This document shows, in pieces, positions 18,552-27,362 of a stretch of 43,017 nucleotides of DNA. Location: positions 1 to 43,017 of the forward strand of contig MNGO01000011.1 of assembly GCA_001918765.1 (NCBI GenBank), in the 5' to 3' direction. Source of the stretch: Crenarchaeota archaeon 13_1_40CM_3_52_10. GTDB lineage: Archaea > Thermoproteota > Bathyarchaeia > 40CM-2-53-6. Under the pieces are notes generated by a model. It was given only the letters and a program-made list of their open reading frames with translations, was not told the origin of the DNA and ran no database searches. Made by a program: the position numbers and the translations under genes. Positions within the stretch are counted from its first letter, which is position 1. Every line of letters begins with the position of its first letter.

Positions 18552-19241
18552 TTACTTTTTCTCTGCTTCGGGCTCAGCCGCCAGTTCTTCCTCAGGCTCG
18601 ACCAGCTCCAAGGGTTGTTCCGCCGCAACCTCTTCCTTGATCTCAGGTGAAACTACCGGGAGCGCAGGCATCGCGGGTGCCACGGCTACCGGCGCTTCTT
18701 CAATGACCCTAGCGAGTCTCTTGCCCCCGGGCGCTGCTCGCGCAGGATGCTGAGCATTGGTTAGTGGGCTTCTCTGATCGAAGGCGATTCTTGACTCCTC
18801 ATCGCGTTTGACAATGTAGCTTGGCACTGACACGATCTCGTTCGCGATGCTGATGTGACCATGACTGACGAACTGGCGTGCTTGGTGAATGCTCCTTGCC
18901 AATCCCGACCTGAAAACGATAGTCTGTAGGCGTCTTTCCATCAAGTCTTTGACGTTGAGATCGAGAATGTTGTCGACGCTGGCAGATTCGGGAAGGATTC
19001 CAAGCCGTGCAAGACGCTTAAGATATTGACTTTCAATCTGGGACTTTTGATCTTCTGACCCACCGAGAAGAGTTCTTGCTATCCCTCGTATCTTTGACAG
19101 CATCGTCTCGTGACGTCTTAGTTCCCGCTTGTTTCTGAGACCATACTCGCCGAGAAGATGGAGCTCGGCTTCAAGCTGTTCCTTCCGCCATGGATGGCGA
19201 GGAGTCTGGTATGTCTTTCTCGGCTTTCTAGGGTCTCCCAA
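18552..19241 (-). CDS. rps4: 30S ribosomal protein uS4 with long acidic/Ala-Pro-rich C-terminal extension
   Basis: MGDPRKPRKTYQTPRHPWRKEQLEAE...LARSIHQARQFVSHGHISIAN. Confidence 0.95.
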   Translation of the reverse strand: MGDPRKPRKTYQTPRHPWRKEQLEAELHLLGEYGLRNKRELRRHETMLSKIRGIARTLLGGSEDQKSQIESQYLKRLARLGILPESASVDNILDLNVKDLMERRLQTIVFRSGLARSIHQARQFVSHGHISIANEIVSVPSYIVKRDEESRIAFDQRSPLTNAQHPARAAPGGKRLARVIEEAPVAVAPAMPALPVVSPEIKEEVAAEQPLELVEPEEELAAEPEAEKK

Positions 19242-19244
19242 AGA

Positions 19245-19745
19245 CTACTCCTTCTTCTCTTCCTTCTTCCCTGACGCCGCAGCGCGTGCTGCTTCCATGA
19301 GCACCTTCTTCTTGACTCCTACAGCTTTTCCTGAGCGACCTGTGGTTCTAGTGCGCTGGCCTCTCACTTTCAGTCCAAGCGAGTGTCGGATTCCCTTCCA
19401 GCTTTTGATGTCCTTCATCAGATCAATATCGGCCTTGTTTCTGAGCGCGAGATCTGGCCCAATGAGGTGCATATCTCGTCCACTCTCGATATCCTTTCGC
19501 CGATTGAACAGTCGTGAGGGTATTCCGTGCTTTGCAGGATCCTTGATGATGTCTTCTAATCGTGAAATCTCCGCCTCGCTGAGGCTTCCTATTCTCGCTT
19601 CTGGGCTGATCCGGGCTACTTTCACGACGGCTTGGGCGAAATTTGGCCCAACTCCTCGTATCCTGCTCAGCCCGAACGGTACTTTCTTGGTCCCATCGAC
19701 GTCCGCTCCGAGTACGCGGAGGATGAGCCTGAACTCTCTTGACAT
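19245..19745 (-). CDS. rps13: 30S ribosomal protein uS13
   Basis: FRLILRVLGADVDGTKKVPFGLSRIRGVG...IRHSLGLKVRGQRTRTTGR. Confidence 0.95.
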   Translation of the reverse strand: MSREFRLILRVLGADVDGTKKVPFGLSRIRGVGPNFAQAVVKVARISPEARIGSLSEAEISRLEDIIKDPAKHGIPSRLFNRRKDIESGRDMHLIGPDLALRNKADIDLMKDIKSWKGIRHSLGLKVRGQRTRTTGRSGKAVGVKKKVLMEAARAAASGKKEEKKE

Positions 19746-19916
19746 CGCGCTTACACGAGGAAGAGGAAGCCCACCTTATCGCTTAATTTAACGTTTCGAC
19801 TTTGCGACAGCTTTGCGCCTCATGATACAGGCACTTAGCAGGTTCGTGTCTGATCTGTTTTGGATCTCGCTGACTGTAACTCGTTCAATCCCCTGGAAAT
19901 TTCTGATTTGGTTGCA

Positions 19917-19994
19917 AAATTTTTTTCGGTGAAAAAGTTCGTGCAACAAATATTTTCTACGACTGCGGATTTTTTTCTCACCGGAAAAAAATTT
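19917..19994. repeat. imperfect inverted repeat, A/T-tract arms
   Basis: AAATTTTTTTCGGTGAAAAA ... TTTTTCTCACCGGAAAAAAATTT. Confidence 0.6.
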
Positions 19995-20097
19995 ACCAAC
20001 GAACTCGGTTGTTGTGTAAACAATTCTTAAATACGCCACGCGCCTTGTTGGCCATTCATCCGAAAAATATTCGTAAAAAGAGAAATCAACTCCAGAA

Positions 20098-20520
20098 ATG
20101 TTCGGACCACATCTTACACTGGATTTGTCGGAGTGTAATCCTGAAAAGCTCTCCGACCTTACTTACATCTACGATCTCCTAGACGAGCTTCCGGACGTGA
20201 TCCACATGCATAAGATCACGGCGCCATATGTATTCGTCTACAAACCTAAGGAGAATCCCACGGAGTGGGGGATCAGTGGCTTTGTGATCATTGCCGAGAG
20301 CCACATCAGTATTCACACCTTCCCCGACAACAAGCACGCTTTCATGGACATTTTCAGCTGCAAACAATTCGACATTCACAAGGCTGTCAACTACATCACA
20401 TCGAAGCTTGAGGCCCAGAGGGCCGACAAGAGACTCTCCGGAAGAGGCAAGGAGTATCCACGTCAAGTCATGGCCGCCAGAGAGATCGTGGCAAGATCGA
20501 GACCAACACTAAAACACTAG
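20098..20520 (+). CDS. speD: S-adenosylmethionine decarboxylase proenzyme family
   Basis: GFVIIAESHISIHTFPDNKHAFMDIFSC (ESHIS processing site). Confidence 0.93.
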   Translation: MFGPHLTLDLSECNPEKLSDLTYIYDLLDELPDVIHMHKITAPYVFVYKPKENPTEWGISGFVIIAESHISIHTFPDNKHAFMDIFSCKQFDIHKAVNYITSKLEAQRADKRLSGRGKEYPRQVMAAREIVARSRPTLKH

Positions 20521-20639
20521 ACCCCGAGAACCGCTTTTTCTCCCAAGACACGACTGGATCTGCTTCCCCAGCGCGTACTACAACGAAACCTTAAATGACG
20601 AATTCCATCGACCGATGATCAAGCTATAGAGGTGAGACT

Positions 20640-20936
20640 GTGCCAACCATCGAAGTCGGACGCGTCTGCGTCAAACTCAATGGCAGAGAAGCCGGACGCA
20701 AGTGCGTCATAGTCGACGTTATCGACAAGAACTTCGTTCTAATCACCGGACCCAAGAAAGTGAATGGGGTCCGCCGCCGTCGAACCAACGTCAAACACGT
20801 CGAACCGACACCGGAGACAATAGAGATCAAGAAGGGCGCAGCCGACGAGGACGTCGCCAAAGTAGCTGAAAAGGCGAAAAAGACAAACTACCTGAAAGAG
20901 ATCGTCACAATCAAAGAGATCAGCGTAGCAGCCTAG
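20640..20936 (+). CDS. rpl14e: 50S ribosomal protein eL14
   Basis: VPTIEVGRVCVKLNGREAGRKCVIVDVIDKNFVLITGPKKVNGVRRRRTNVKHVEPT. Confidence 0.95.
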   Translation: MPTIEVGRVCVKLNGREAGRKCVIVDVIDKNFVLITGPKKVNGVRRRRTNVKHVEPTPETIEIKKGAADEDVAKVAEKAKKTNYLKEIVTIKEISVAA

Positions 20937-21021
20937 ACAAGGCAAGACTAGGTTCTGCCCGTCCCAGTCCAAGTTCTACGAACGGACAGGCACGTTACTA
21001 TCACAGTTTAAGAACAAGAAA

Positions 21022-22094
21022 ATGCTCCACCACTGGTGGAGAAAAAATCGATTGTCACAGCAAGCTCCCTGGAATAAGTCACAGAAGTTGCTCACCAAGA
21101 TCGACGAGGAAACAGACCCAGCCTTAGGCTGTCCACCCGAAAAGAGGACGATTGATCAACACATCAGATTCGGCTTGATCAACCTAGACAAGCCCTCCGG
21201 GCCCTCAAGTCACGAGGTCGTAGCCTGGGTCAAACGTCTAATGCGGCTGCATCATGCTGGCCATGGTGGAACTCTAGAGGTCCAGCTTAGGGCCGGAGTA
21301 ATCCAATGGTCACGGGCGTGCTCCCGCTAGCTCTGGAAGACGCTACCAAAACTATCCAGGCATTCCTCCTCACTGGGAAGGAGTACGTCTGCCTCATGAC
21401 AATGCACGGTGACGTTGACGAGACCAGACTCCGCGGAGTATTGCAGGAATTTGTCGGCGAAATTTTTCAGAAACCTCCGGTGAGGGCTGCGGTGAAGAGG
21501 GAAGTCCGGAAAAGAACAATCTATTCCATCGATGATGTAGAGATTGACGGACGCCAAGTTCTGTTGCGTGTCGCCTGTCAAGCAGGAACTTACATCCGCA
21601 AACTAGTCTACGATGTAGGGGAAGTCCTTGAAGTGGGAGCTCACATGCGAGAGCTTCGGAGGACGAGATCAGGATCCTTCACTGAAAAAGACATACACTC
21701 CCTCTACGACGTCCTCAAACTCTCTCAGGCTTCCCCAGACGAAAGAGAAGGGATGGTGCGTCAGATCGTGAGACCAATGGAGGACGCTTTTGAATATGTT
21801 CCGCGGATCTACATTCGTGATTCGGCGGTTAGTTCAATATGTCATGGTGCGGATCTTGCTGTTCCTGGGATAGTCAAGCTAAGCGAGGGCATACGTCCCA
21901 AGACCTCACTTGCGCTCTTCACTCTCAAAGGAGAACTCGTCGCGTTATCAAGAGCCCTCATGGGAACCGAACAGATGATGAAGGATGAACGTGGGCTGGC
22001 TGCGAAGACCGTTAGGGTGATCATGCCGACCGACACTTATCCAAAGCTGTGGAAGCCAAAGCATGCTCGTACAGTAGTGAAGCAATTCAATTGA
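21022..22094 (+). CDS. cbf5: tRNA/rRNA pseudouridine synthase Cbf5 (dyskerin), split by an intron: exons 21022..21277 and 21301..22094
   Basis: [60 protein letters not shown]; removal of 23 nt restores one 349-aa frame with TLDP. Confidence 0.9.
21278..21300 (+). other. 23-nt archaeal BHB-type intron in cbf5 mRNA
   Basis: TGGA-A-CTCT-AG^A-GGTCC-AGCTTA-GGGCC-GGAG-TA^A-TCCA: 4-bp helix CTCT/GGAG flanked by AGA and TAA bulges; junction CTA G|AT CCA. Confidence 0.85.
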
Positions 22095-22270
22095 CAAGCT
22101 TGAGCGAGAACAAGGTTACTTTTGTCTGCAACTGCGGGGACGAGATCACAGTCGAGGTCAACCCTGATCAGGAAAATGAGGTTGTATGTTCGAAGTGTGG
22201 CCAGGAATACCGGTTCTTTGGACAAAGCGTGTTGAGATTCAGGAGCAACTCAGAAAACACGGAGCACTGA
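22090..22270 (+). CDS. small zinc-ribbon protein (TTG start likely about 22090)
   Basis: FVCNCGDEITVEVNPDQENEVVCSKCGQEYRF, CxC...CxxC. Confidence 0.6.
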
Positions 22271-23095
22271 GATCGCGACCGCTATCCACAGTGGAATCGC
22301 AACTGCCGCCCAGACTCTTCGGTCCCAGGTGAAGACCTTCTGCCCATCTAGGATGAAGAAGGGAATCATGTTGAATGCACCTAGGACGAGGTTGATTTGG
22401 ATGCCCTCTTGAAGAAAATAGAAGCTATGACCGATTACGATGTCTCCGAAACCGAGAGCTGTGGAGGCCACTAGGGCGAGCCCGAATATTGCCGCGGCTC
22501 CTATGTTGACGAGGGGTCCGACGAGCGATATTATTCCGTTGGCCCTCCGGTCGATTCCTTCGCCGAAGTAGCTTGACCGGGAAGCGATGTAGACCGCGCC
22601 TGGAGCAGCGAAGATGAAGGTGCCCTGGGAAATTACGGCGAATAGTAGAGCCATGATCGCTCCCACGGTCCAGAGCTTGAATTCTGCCCAGCACCCGAAT
22701 TGTTGAGCGCTGAACTTGTGCGCAAGCTCATGTCCGAGGAACCCTGTCCCTATCACCAGGATAGTGAGAATGAAGACTTCTAGAAGCTCAAGTGGTCTCA
22801 GGCCGCCGAACACGAATCTCATCGAGAAACTGAGGCCTAGGACAAGTAGAGCCGCGGTCAGCGCGTAGAGTTCTCGGCTTGATATCGAGGATAGCTTTGG
22901 GGCTCTTATCAGTCTCAGGTTTGTCCCGGATGATCGTCGCTCGACTCGGATGATGGGTTTCGGAGCTCGCGCCTGCTGGATGTTGGGGCATTCGTGGTTT
23001 TCGGGTAGTCGGTGGTAGACGCAGTGGACGCGGCCGCAGTATCTGCACACGTAGGGGATGAATTCTTCCGCCCCGCAAACGGCGCAGCGTTCCAT
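22250..23095 (-). CDS. AN1-type zinc finger fused to M50/site-2-protease-like membrane metallopeptidase
   Basis: CAVCGAEEFIPYVCRYCGRVHCVYHRLPENHEC plus GHELAHKFSAQQFG (HExxH) and NMIPFFILDGQKV. Confidence 0.88.
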   Translation of the reverse strand: MERCAVCGAEEFIPYVCRYCGRVHCVYHRLPENHECPNIQQARAPKPIIRVERRSSGTNLRLIRAPKLSSISSRELYALTAALLVLGLSFSMRFVFGGLRPLELLEVFILTILVIGTGFLGHELAHKFSAQQFGCWAEFKLWTVGAIMALLFAVISQGTFIFAAPGAVYIASRSSYFGEGIDRRANGIISLVGPLVNIGAAAIFGLALVASTALGFGDIVIGHSFYFLQEGIQINLVLGAFNMIPFFILDGQKVFTWDRRVWAAVAIPLWIAVAISVLRVF

Positions 23096-23395
23096 GAGCG
23101 TCGCGTGAGTACTTGCTATTGCCCACTTAAAATCGTGCCTACAAGAGGGATATTTCGTAGTAACGATTGTGCGTGTTGGTTGGTTACGCGAGGCTTAGAA
23201 TCGCATCTAGCGACTTAGCCGATTCAAGGGTGGCGTCCCCCGGATGCGGACACTGCCATTCGCCCGTTAAGGGTTGACGGCTGGCCCGCACCCACCGCCA
23301 CTCTATTTCCTATTTCTCGACCGATCAATGTCTGTCTCGTCTTCTCGCATCATCCCAAAGGGGAAAATACTGCTACTGTCAATGGGCGAGACTGG

Positions 23396-23521
23396 GCCGG
23401 GATTCCTGAGCCTGGTACAGGGCAGTCCACTCGAAGAATGTGGGCCTAGGCCTGGAAAAAATAGGCTCCTGTCAGCCTGTGGTCCTTGCGGGCCGCGTGG
23501 GTTCAAATCCCACTCCCGGCG
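23396..23521 (+). tRNA. tRNA-Ser(GGA) with two introns (23426..23449 and 23458..23473); CCA encoded at 23522..23524
   Basis: Acceptor GCCGGGA/TCCCGGC, discriminator G, T-arm GTGGG TTCAAAT CCCAC; excision gives anticodon arm CAGGC-CTGGAAA-GCCTG and an 86-nt class II tRNA. Confidence 0.88.
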
Positions 23522-23620
23522 CCAAAAACAACCACTCACGGATCGGGGCAGCTGAGCAGTATTCACCGTTCTCTATGGTGGAAATAGTAGGTCAGGGTAT
23601 TTCTCCGGTTGGTCTCCTAC

Positions 23621-23959
23621 ATGTCGGACCCTCCCTCCGAGGTTGAGATCGGTGACTATCCGTTGATGGCCAAGTGGCGCACGTCAGAAAGGGCCCAGAT
23701 GATTGAGGCGATTCGAGAGATGATCCAAGAGGCTAGGAGGATGGCGATGTCTAAGCGTACTTCGTCAAAGGAAAGGATCAGGTGGACGCGACTTGCAGGT
23801 CAGCTGATTTGGTACAAGGACTCGAACTTGAGGAGCATGACCTACGAGTCGATGGAGAGGGAACTCACAAAATTGAAGGACACGATCTTCGAAAGACGCG
23901 CAAAGCTCGGGCCTCCACGTGGATACGATTTCCGAGCAGATAATCCCTCCAGCGGATGA
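23621..23959 (+). CDS. small uncharacterised helical protein
   Basis: MSDPPSEVEIGDYPLMAKWRTSERAQMIEAIREMIQEARRM... Confidence 0.6.
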   Translation: MSDPPSEVEIGDYPLMAKWRTSERAQMIEAIREMIQEARRMAMSKRTSSKERIRWTRLAGQLIWYKDSNLRSMTYESMERELTKLKDTIFERRAKLGPPRGYDFRADNPSSG

Positions 23960-24385
23960 AGCCTCGGCTCGGTAGCGCCATCGGGCAGATCATGTTCGCC
24001 CACCTAGCAGCGATCCATGATAGGTAACCCCTCCGAATCACAAGCAACATAGGCACTGGAGTAATCTCGAATTCCAGGGCAAATCAGTCAAGACGGGGCT
24101 GGAATCAACCCAGATCACGATTCCAACCCGGTCAATTTGAACCCCGCGGTTTTCACGCCCATCGCTAGGGGATTCAACGGGGATCGAGAACCCTAGGACC
24201 AGCCCATTACACGCCCGTTTACGGAAAACAAGCCAAGAAACCTGCGCAGACAGAAAGACCTCTCAGAAGAAAATGGATCCATTGAGGGTCTCATGCGCCA
24301 GAGTAGTGGAAAAGCCCGAGATCAAGGATGTTGCTCCGAATACTTTCGCAATACGGGTGAGCTGGCCTTCAGTGATTTTCTTGGT

Positions 24386-24423
24386 TGGTGCGGGAGGTGG
24401 GATTCGAACCCACGAACCCCTAC
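24386..24423 (-). pseudogene. tRNA-Leu 3'-terminal fragment (att-like), identical to 28159..28196
   Basis: 38-nt identity tggtgcgggaggtgggattcgaacccacgaacccctac; no matching 5' acceptor strand (CTCCCGC on plus) nearby. Confidence 0.75.
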
Positions 24424-24695
24424 CCCTTCGGGGAGGAGCTTTTCATTTTCGGTTTTTGACAAAGTTTCTCACTCTAACTACACATCGGCAGGCCAAAAGG
24501 GTTTTGGTAGGAACGAGTGAAGACGGGATTATGAAACCTCAAGCAGAGTCCGCGGTATCCTCGACTTTCTCCACCTTTTTCCGGGTAATGGTCTGGCCGC
24601 TCAGTCGGACCATCCATCCCAGACTGAATCCGATGCCGAAGACTGCGGCACATAGAAGAAAAAGGGTGGTTAGAGAAATGTCTGGCACGTGTCAC

Positions 24696-25355
24696 CTACA
24701 TCCACTGTATTGTGAAAGCACCGAGGCCTATAGTTGCGGTTGTAGTTGGAGGATTTGCATATTCGAGACAATAGTTCCAGTTCTGGAACGTGCTGAAGGT
24801 TTGTAGGCTGCCAAGCGGAATGGCCACCATATACAAGCCACTGTTGGCGGTATTGACATCGCAAGTCTTGTCAGCTACACAGTCATCATTCGCAGAAGTG
24901 CACGGAGCACCGACTTCCTGACCTGCTGGGTAGATGCAAAAGCGGTTTTGGAAGTACTGGACCGGGCCTGTGTAAATTTTGGACATTCCGTCCACCCCTG
25001 TGCACCCGGAGTATCCATTCAAACTTCCAGAGAAAAGAGTAGCGGTCAATTGCGTTGTACCAGCGACCGAGAACGCGGGAGTTGCGCCGAAGTCGGTTTG
25101 GCTACAATCAAAGAAAATAGAAAACCGCGGCATGGGTCCTCCGCCTACGGCGGGATAGAAGGGATTACCGGCCGAATTTGGAGGGGGAAGAACCCCAGCT
25201 CTATTCGAAGTCAGACTGCTACAATTGCTAGTTAGCCCCTTCACTGGCACGTCTGGAGCACTCTGTTTGAATTGGATCCCTATCGCATAGGCGGTTCCTG
25301 CAAGAGAAATCATCAGAAGTGCTAGGGGTGGGAGGTATTTCTTTCCAATTTTCAT
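24696..25355 (-). CDS. secreted/membrane-anchored protein, Cys-containing, unknown function
   Basis: N-terminal signal-like MKIGKKYLPPLALLMISLAGTAYA. Confidence 0.6.
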   Translation of the reverse strand: MKIGKKYLPPLALLMISLAGTAYAIGIQFKQSAPDVPVKGLTSNCSSLTSNRAGVLPPPNSAGNPFYPAVGGGPMPRFSIFFDCSQTDFGATPAFSVAGTTQLTATLFSGSLNGYSGCTGVDGMSKIYTGPVQYFQNRFCIYPAGQEVGAPCTSANDDCVADKTCDVNTANSGLYMVAIPLGSLQTFSTFQNWNYCLEYANPPTTTATIGLGAFTIQWM

Positions 25356-25479
25356 ATCTATCTTTCACCTCCTTAGGATAACGTTTGGCAATCACCTTGC
25401 AATTTACTGAGGAATATGTTGCAAGAAGCCGATTGCCGAATGATACCTCTGGAAATTTAACACTTTAGATATCTCGGGC

Positions 25480-26829
25480 ATGCCGGTCAAACTTTCAAGA
25501 ACGTTTATCGGGAGCACAAAGAAAAAGCAAGACCCTGTGCTCTTCCTGAAATCTGCACGGTCATTGCTGATTCTGACCCTGTTGATGGTCGTTTCGCTAT
25601 TTGCAGGCGGCGTTGTTCCAGCGAGAGCTTCCAATTTCCAGCCTCACGCACCCATTCTTATTGACGGTAATGGTGGTTTCACCACAGCCAATGGAGTAAC
25701 AGGGGGTAGCGGAACAGCCACGGACCCCTACGTCATTGCGGGCTGGGAGATTGCTTTGGCTCCGTATTTTGGGATACGAATCCAAGGAACCAGTGCCCAT
25801 TTTGTCATCCGGAACGTGTACGTGCATGACGGTGCTCCATCCTCGTATGTTGGGGACTCGGAGGTTTTCGGGGGAATATCCTTAGACGGGGCCCCAAACG
25901 GGGTGGTGGAAAGTGTGACAATCTCGAAGACCAAGAATGCAATTACAGTGTTTCATTCTGAGGACGTGATAGTTAGGAACAACCTTGTAGTGTCCAACCG
26001 CGATGGTATTGGCGTTTTTGGTTCGGGTCATTTGGGTCATATTCATATTCAAATTGTTGGGAACAACGTCTCCTCGAACGGCTTGGGCATTTGGTGTTCA
26101 TTCGCGGCTTGCGTTATTTCGGGCAACAATATCGACCATAACGGCAGTGGCATTGTAGAATACAACGCAGGCGTTGCCATTACGGGCAATATGATATCCA
26201 ACAATGGCGGCGGAGTGTTCGAAGTGAATAGCGCCTTCCCCTTCCACAATAATTTCATCAACAATAAAGTTCGGGGCCAAGCAGATTGTGGTCACATCGG
26301 TAATTGTCATCACACGTGGGATGATGGCTATCCAAACGGAGGCAATTACTGGTCAGACCTTGTCACTGTCGATAATTGCACCGGACCGAACCAAGACATA
26401 TGCACCGGCCCCGACGGAATCGCGGACAAACCCCTCGACATGGGGATTGGGGACTTTATTGACCGATATCCTCTGACCAAACCTTTCGCTCCACTCGTAT
26501 CGGGAAAAGTCAGGTTTGAACCCACTTCGATAACATCCCAAGATACTGGAACGTACTTGACGGCCTTTGTTAAACTCCCTAAGGGATTCGTGAGATCCGA
26601 CTTTGTGTCGTCGAGCATCAGCCTAAACGGGACAATATCGGTAGCAGGTGGCGCCTCTGTAAGCCATTCAAGTGGGGCAGGGGTCTTGGTCGTAAGGTTC
26701 AACATGACACAAGTCAGAGCCTTAATGTCTAAACCTGGTACCTACACTCTGCAAGTTAGCGGGAACCTCCTCACAAACACGAATTTCAGACCATTCGAAG
26801 CTGTTGCAACGGTCCAATTGAGCTTCTAA
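25480..26829 (+). CDS. secreted right-handed beta-helix (NosD-like) protein
   Basis: Signal-like N-terminus; repeated NNxxSNNxxGI-type coils (VIRNNLVVSNRDGIGVFGSGH, IVGNNVSSNGLGI, ITGNMISNNGGGV). Confidence 0.82.
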   Translation: MPVKLSRTFIGSTKKKQDPVLFLKSARSLLILTLLMVVSLFAGGVVPARASNFQPHAPILIDGNGGFTTANGVTGGSGTATDPYVIAGWEIALAPYFGIRIQGTSAHFVIRNVYVHDGAPSSYVGDSEVFGGISLDGAPNGVVESVTISKTKNAITVFHSEDVIVRNNLVVSNRDGIGVFGSGHLGHIHIQIVGNNVSSNGLGIWCSFAACVISGNNIDHNGSGIVEYNAGVAITGNMISNNGGGVFEVNSAFPFHNNFINNKVRGQADCGHIGNCHHTWDDGYPNGGNYWSDLVTVDNCTGPNQDICTGPDGIADKPLDMGIGDFIDRYPLTKPFAPLVSGKVRFEPTSITSQDTGTYLTAFVKLPKGFVRSDFVSSSISLNGTISVAGGASVSHSSGAGVLVVRFNMTQVRALMSKPGTYTLQVSGNLLTNTNFRPFEAVATVQLSF

Positions 26830-27046
26830 CCCCGTCCGCAGGCTTCAAACAGGATGGGTCCCCTCAATGGGTTCTCTTGGGTTCAATGGGGTGATTGAGC
26901 ACTTTGATGAGCATAAGCGCCAAGATTTGCGCTGGCCAATGACCTTGTTTGGTTGGTCCGGTTTCGATAATGTGATACGGGCATATAGTCAATTATCGGG
27001 ATGATCGGTCAAAGGCAGTTTTGGCCGTGTCGAGGCAGGTAGGCGG

Positions 27047-27184
27047 GTGAGGGACGGTGTCCGTGAAGCGACCGGAACGGTCATTGAGGAAACCGCGGGG
27101 GCGGTTGTCCTTGAAACACGCAACGGACACCGTTTGAAAATTCGCCTCACGGATATCATTCGTCGGAAGACTCTCCGCAATTGA
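27047..27184 (+). CDS. possible 45-aa small beta-barrel-like protein (below ORF-track cutoff)
   Basis: GTG-initiated VRDGVREATGTVIEETAGAVVLETRNGHRLKIRLTDIIRRKTLRN*. Confidence 0.3.
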   Translation: MRDGVREATGTVIEETAGAVVLETRNGHRLKIRLTDIIRRKTLRN

Positions 27185-27209
27185 CTCGAACCGTAAATCT
27201 TGGACTTTG

Positions 27210-27362
27210 CTACTGACCCAAGCGTCTTTTCGCTACTTTCTTGGGTATCCATCTCAGCCAGTGTCCACAGTTGGAACAGTATTCGCCTTTGTGGGGGCCT
27301 CTTGTTCGTATCTCAATGGCGGCTCGCTTATCGCAGAATCTACACTTAGACGAGCGACTCAA
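27210..27362 (-). CDS. 50-aa zinc-ribbon protein, TTG start overlapping upstream stop (below ORF-track cutoff)
   Basis: LSRSSKCRFCDKRAAIEIRTRGPHKGEYCSNCGHWLRWIPKKVAKRRLGQ*; CxxC...CxxC. Confidence 0.7.
   Translation of the reverse strand: MSRSSKCRFCDKRAAIEIRTRGPHKGEYCSNCGHWLRWIPKKVAKRRLGQ

Noticed and set aside
19788-20039. 83-aa minus-strand ORF between rps13 and speD
   Set aside because: Its N-terminal half is translated A/T-tract inverted repeat and I recognise no family; kept as unsupported.
24100-24150. T-arm-like 'caatttgaaccccgcgg'
   Set aside because: Flanking bases do not pair as a T-stem and no acceptor strand is present.
24273-24806. 177-aa plus ORF spanning the tRNA fragment at 24386
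   Set aside because: Overlaps the tRNA-derived repeat and the oppositely oriented secreted-protein gene; translation looks non-coding.
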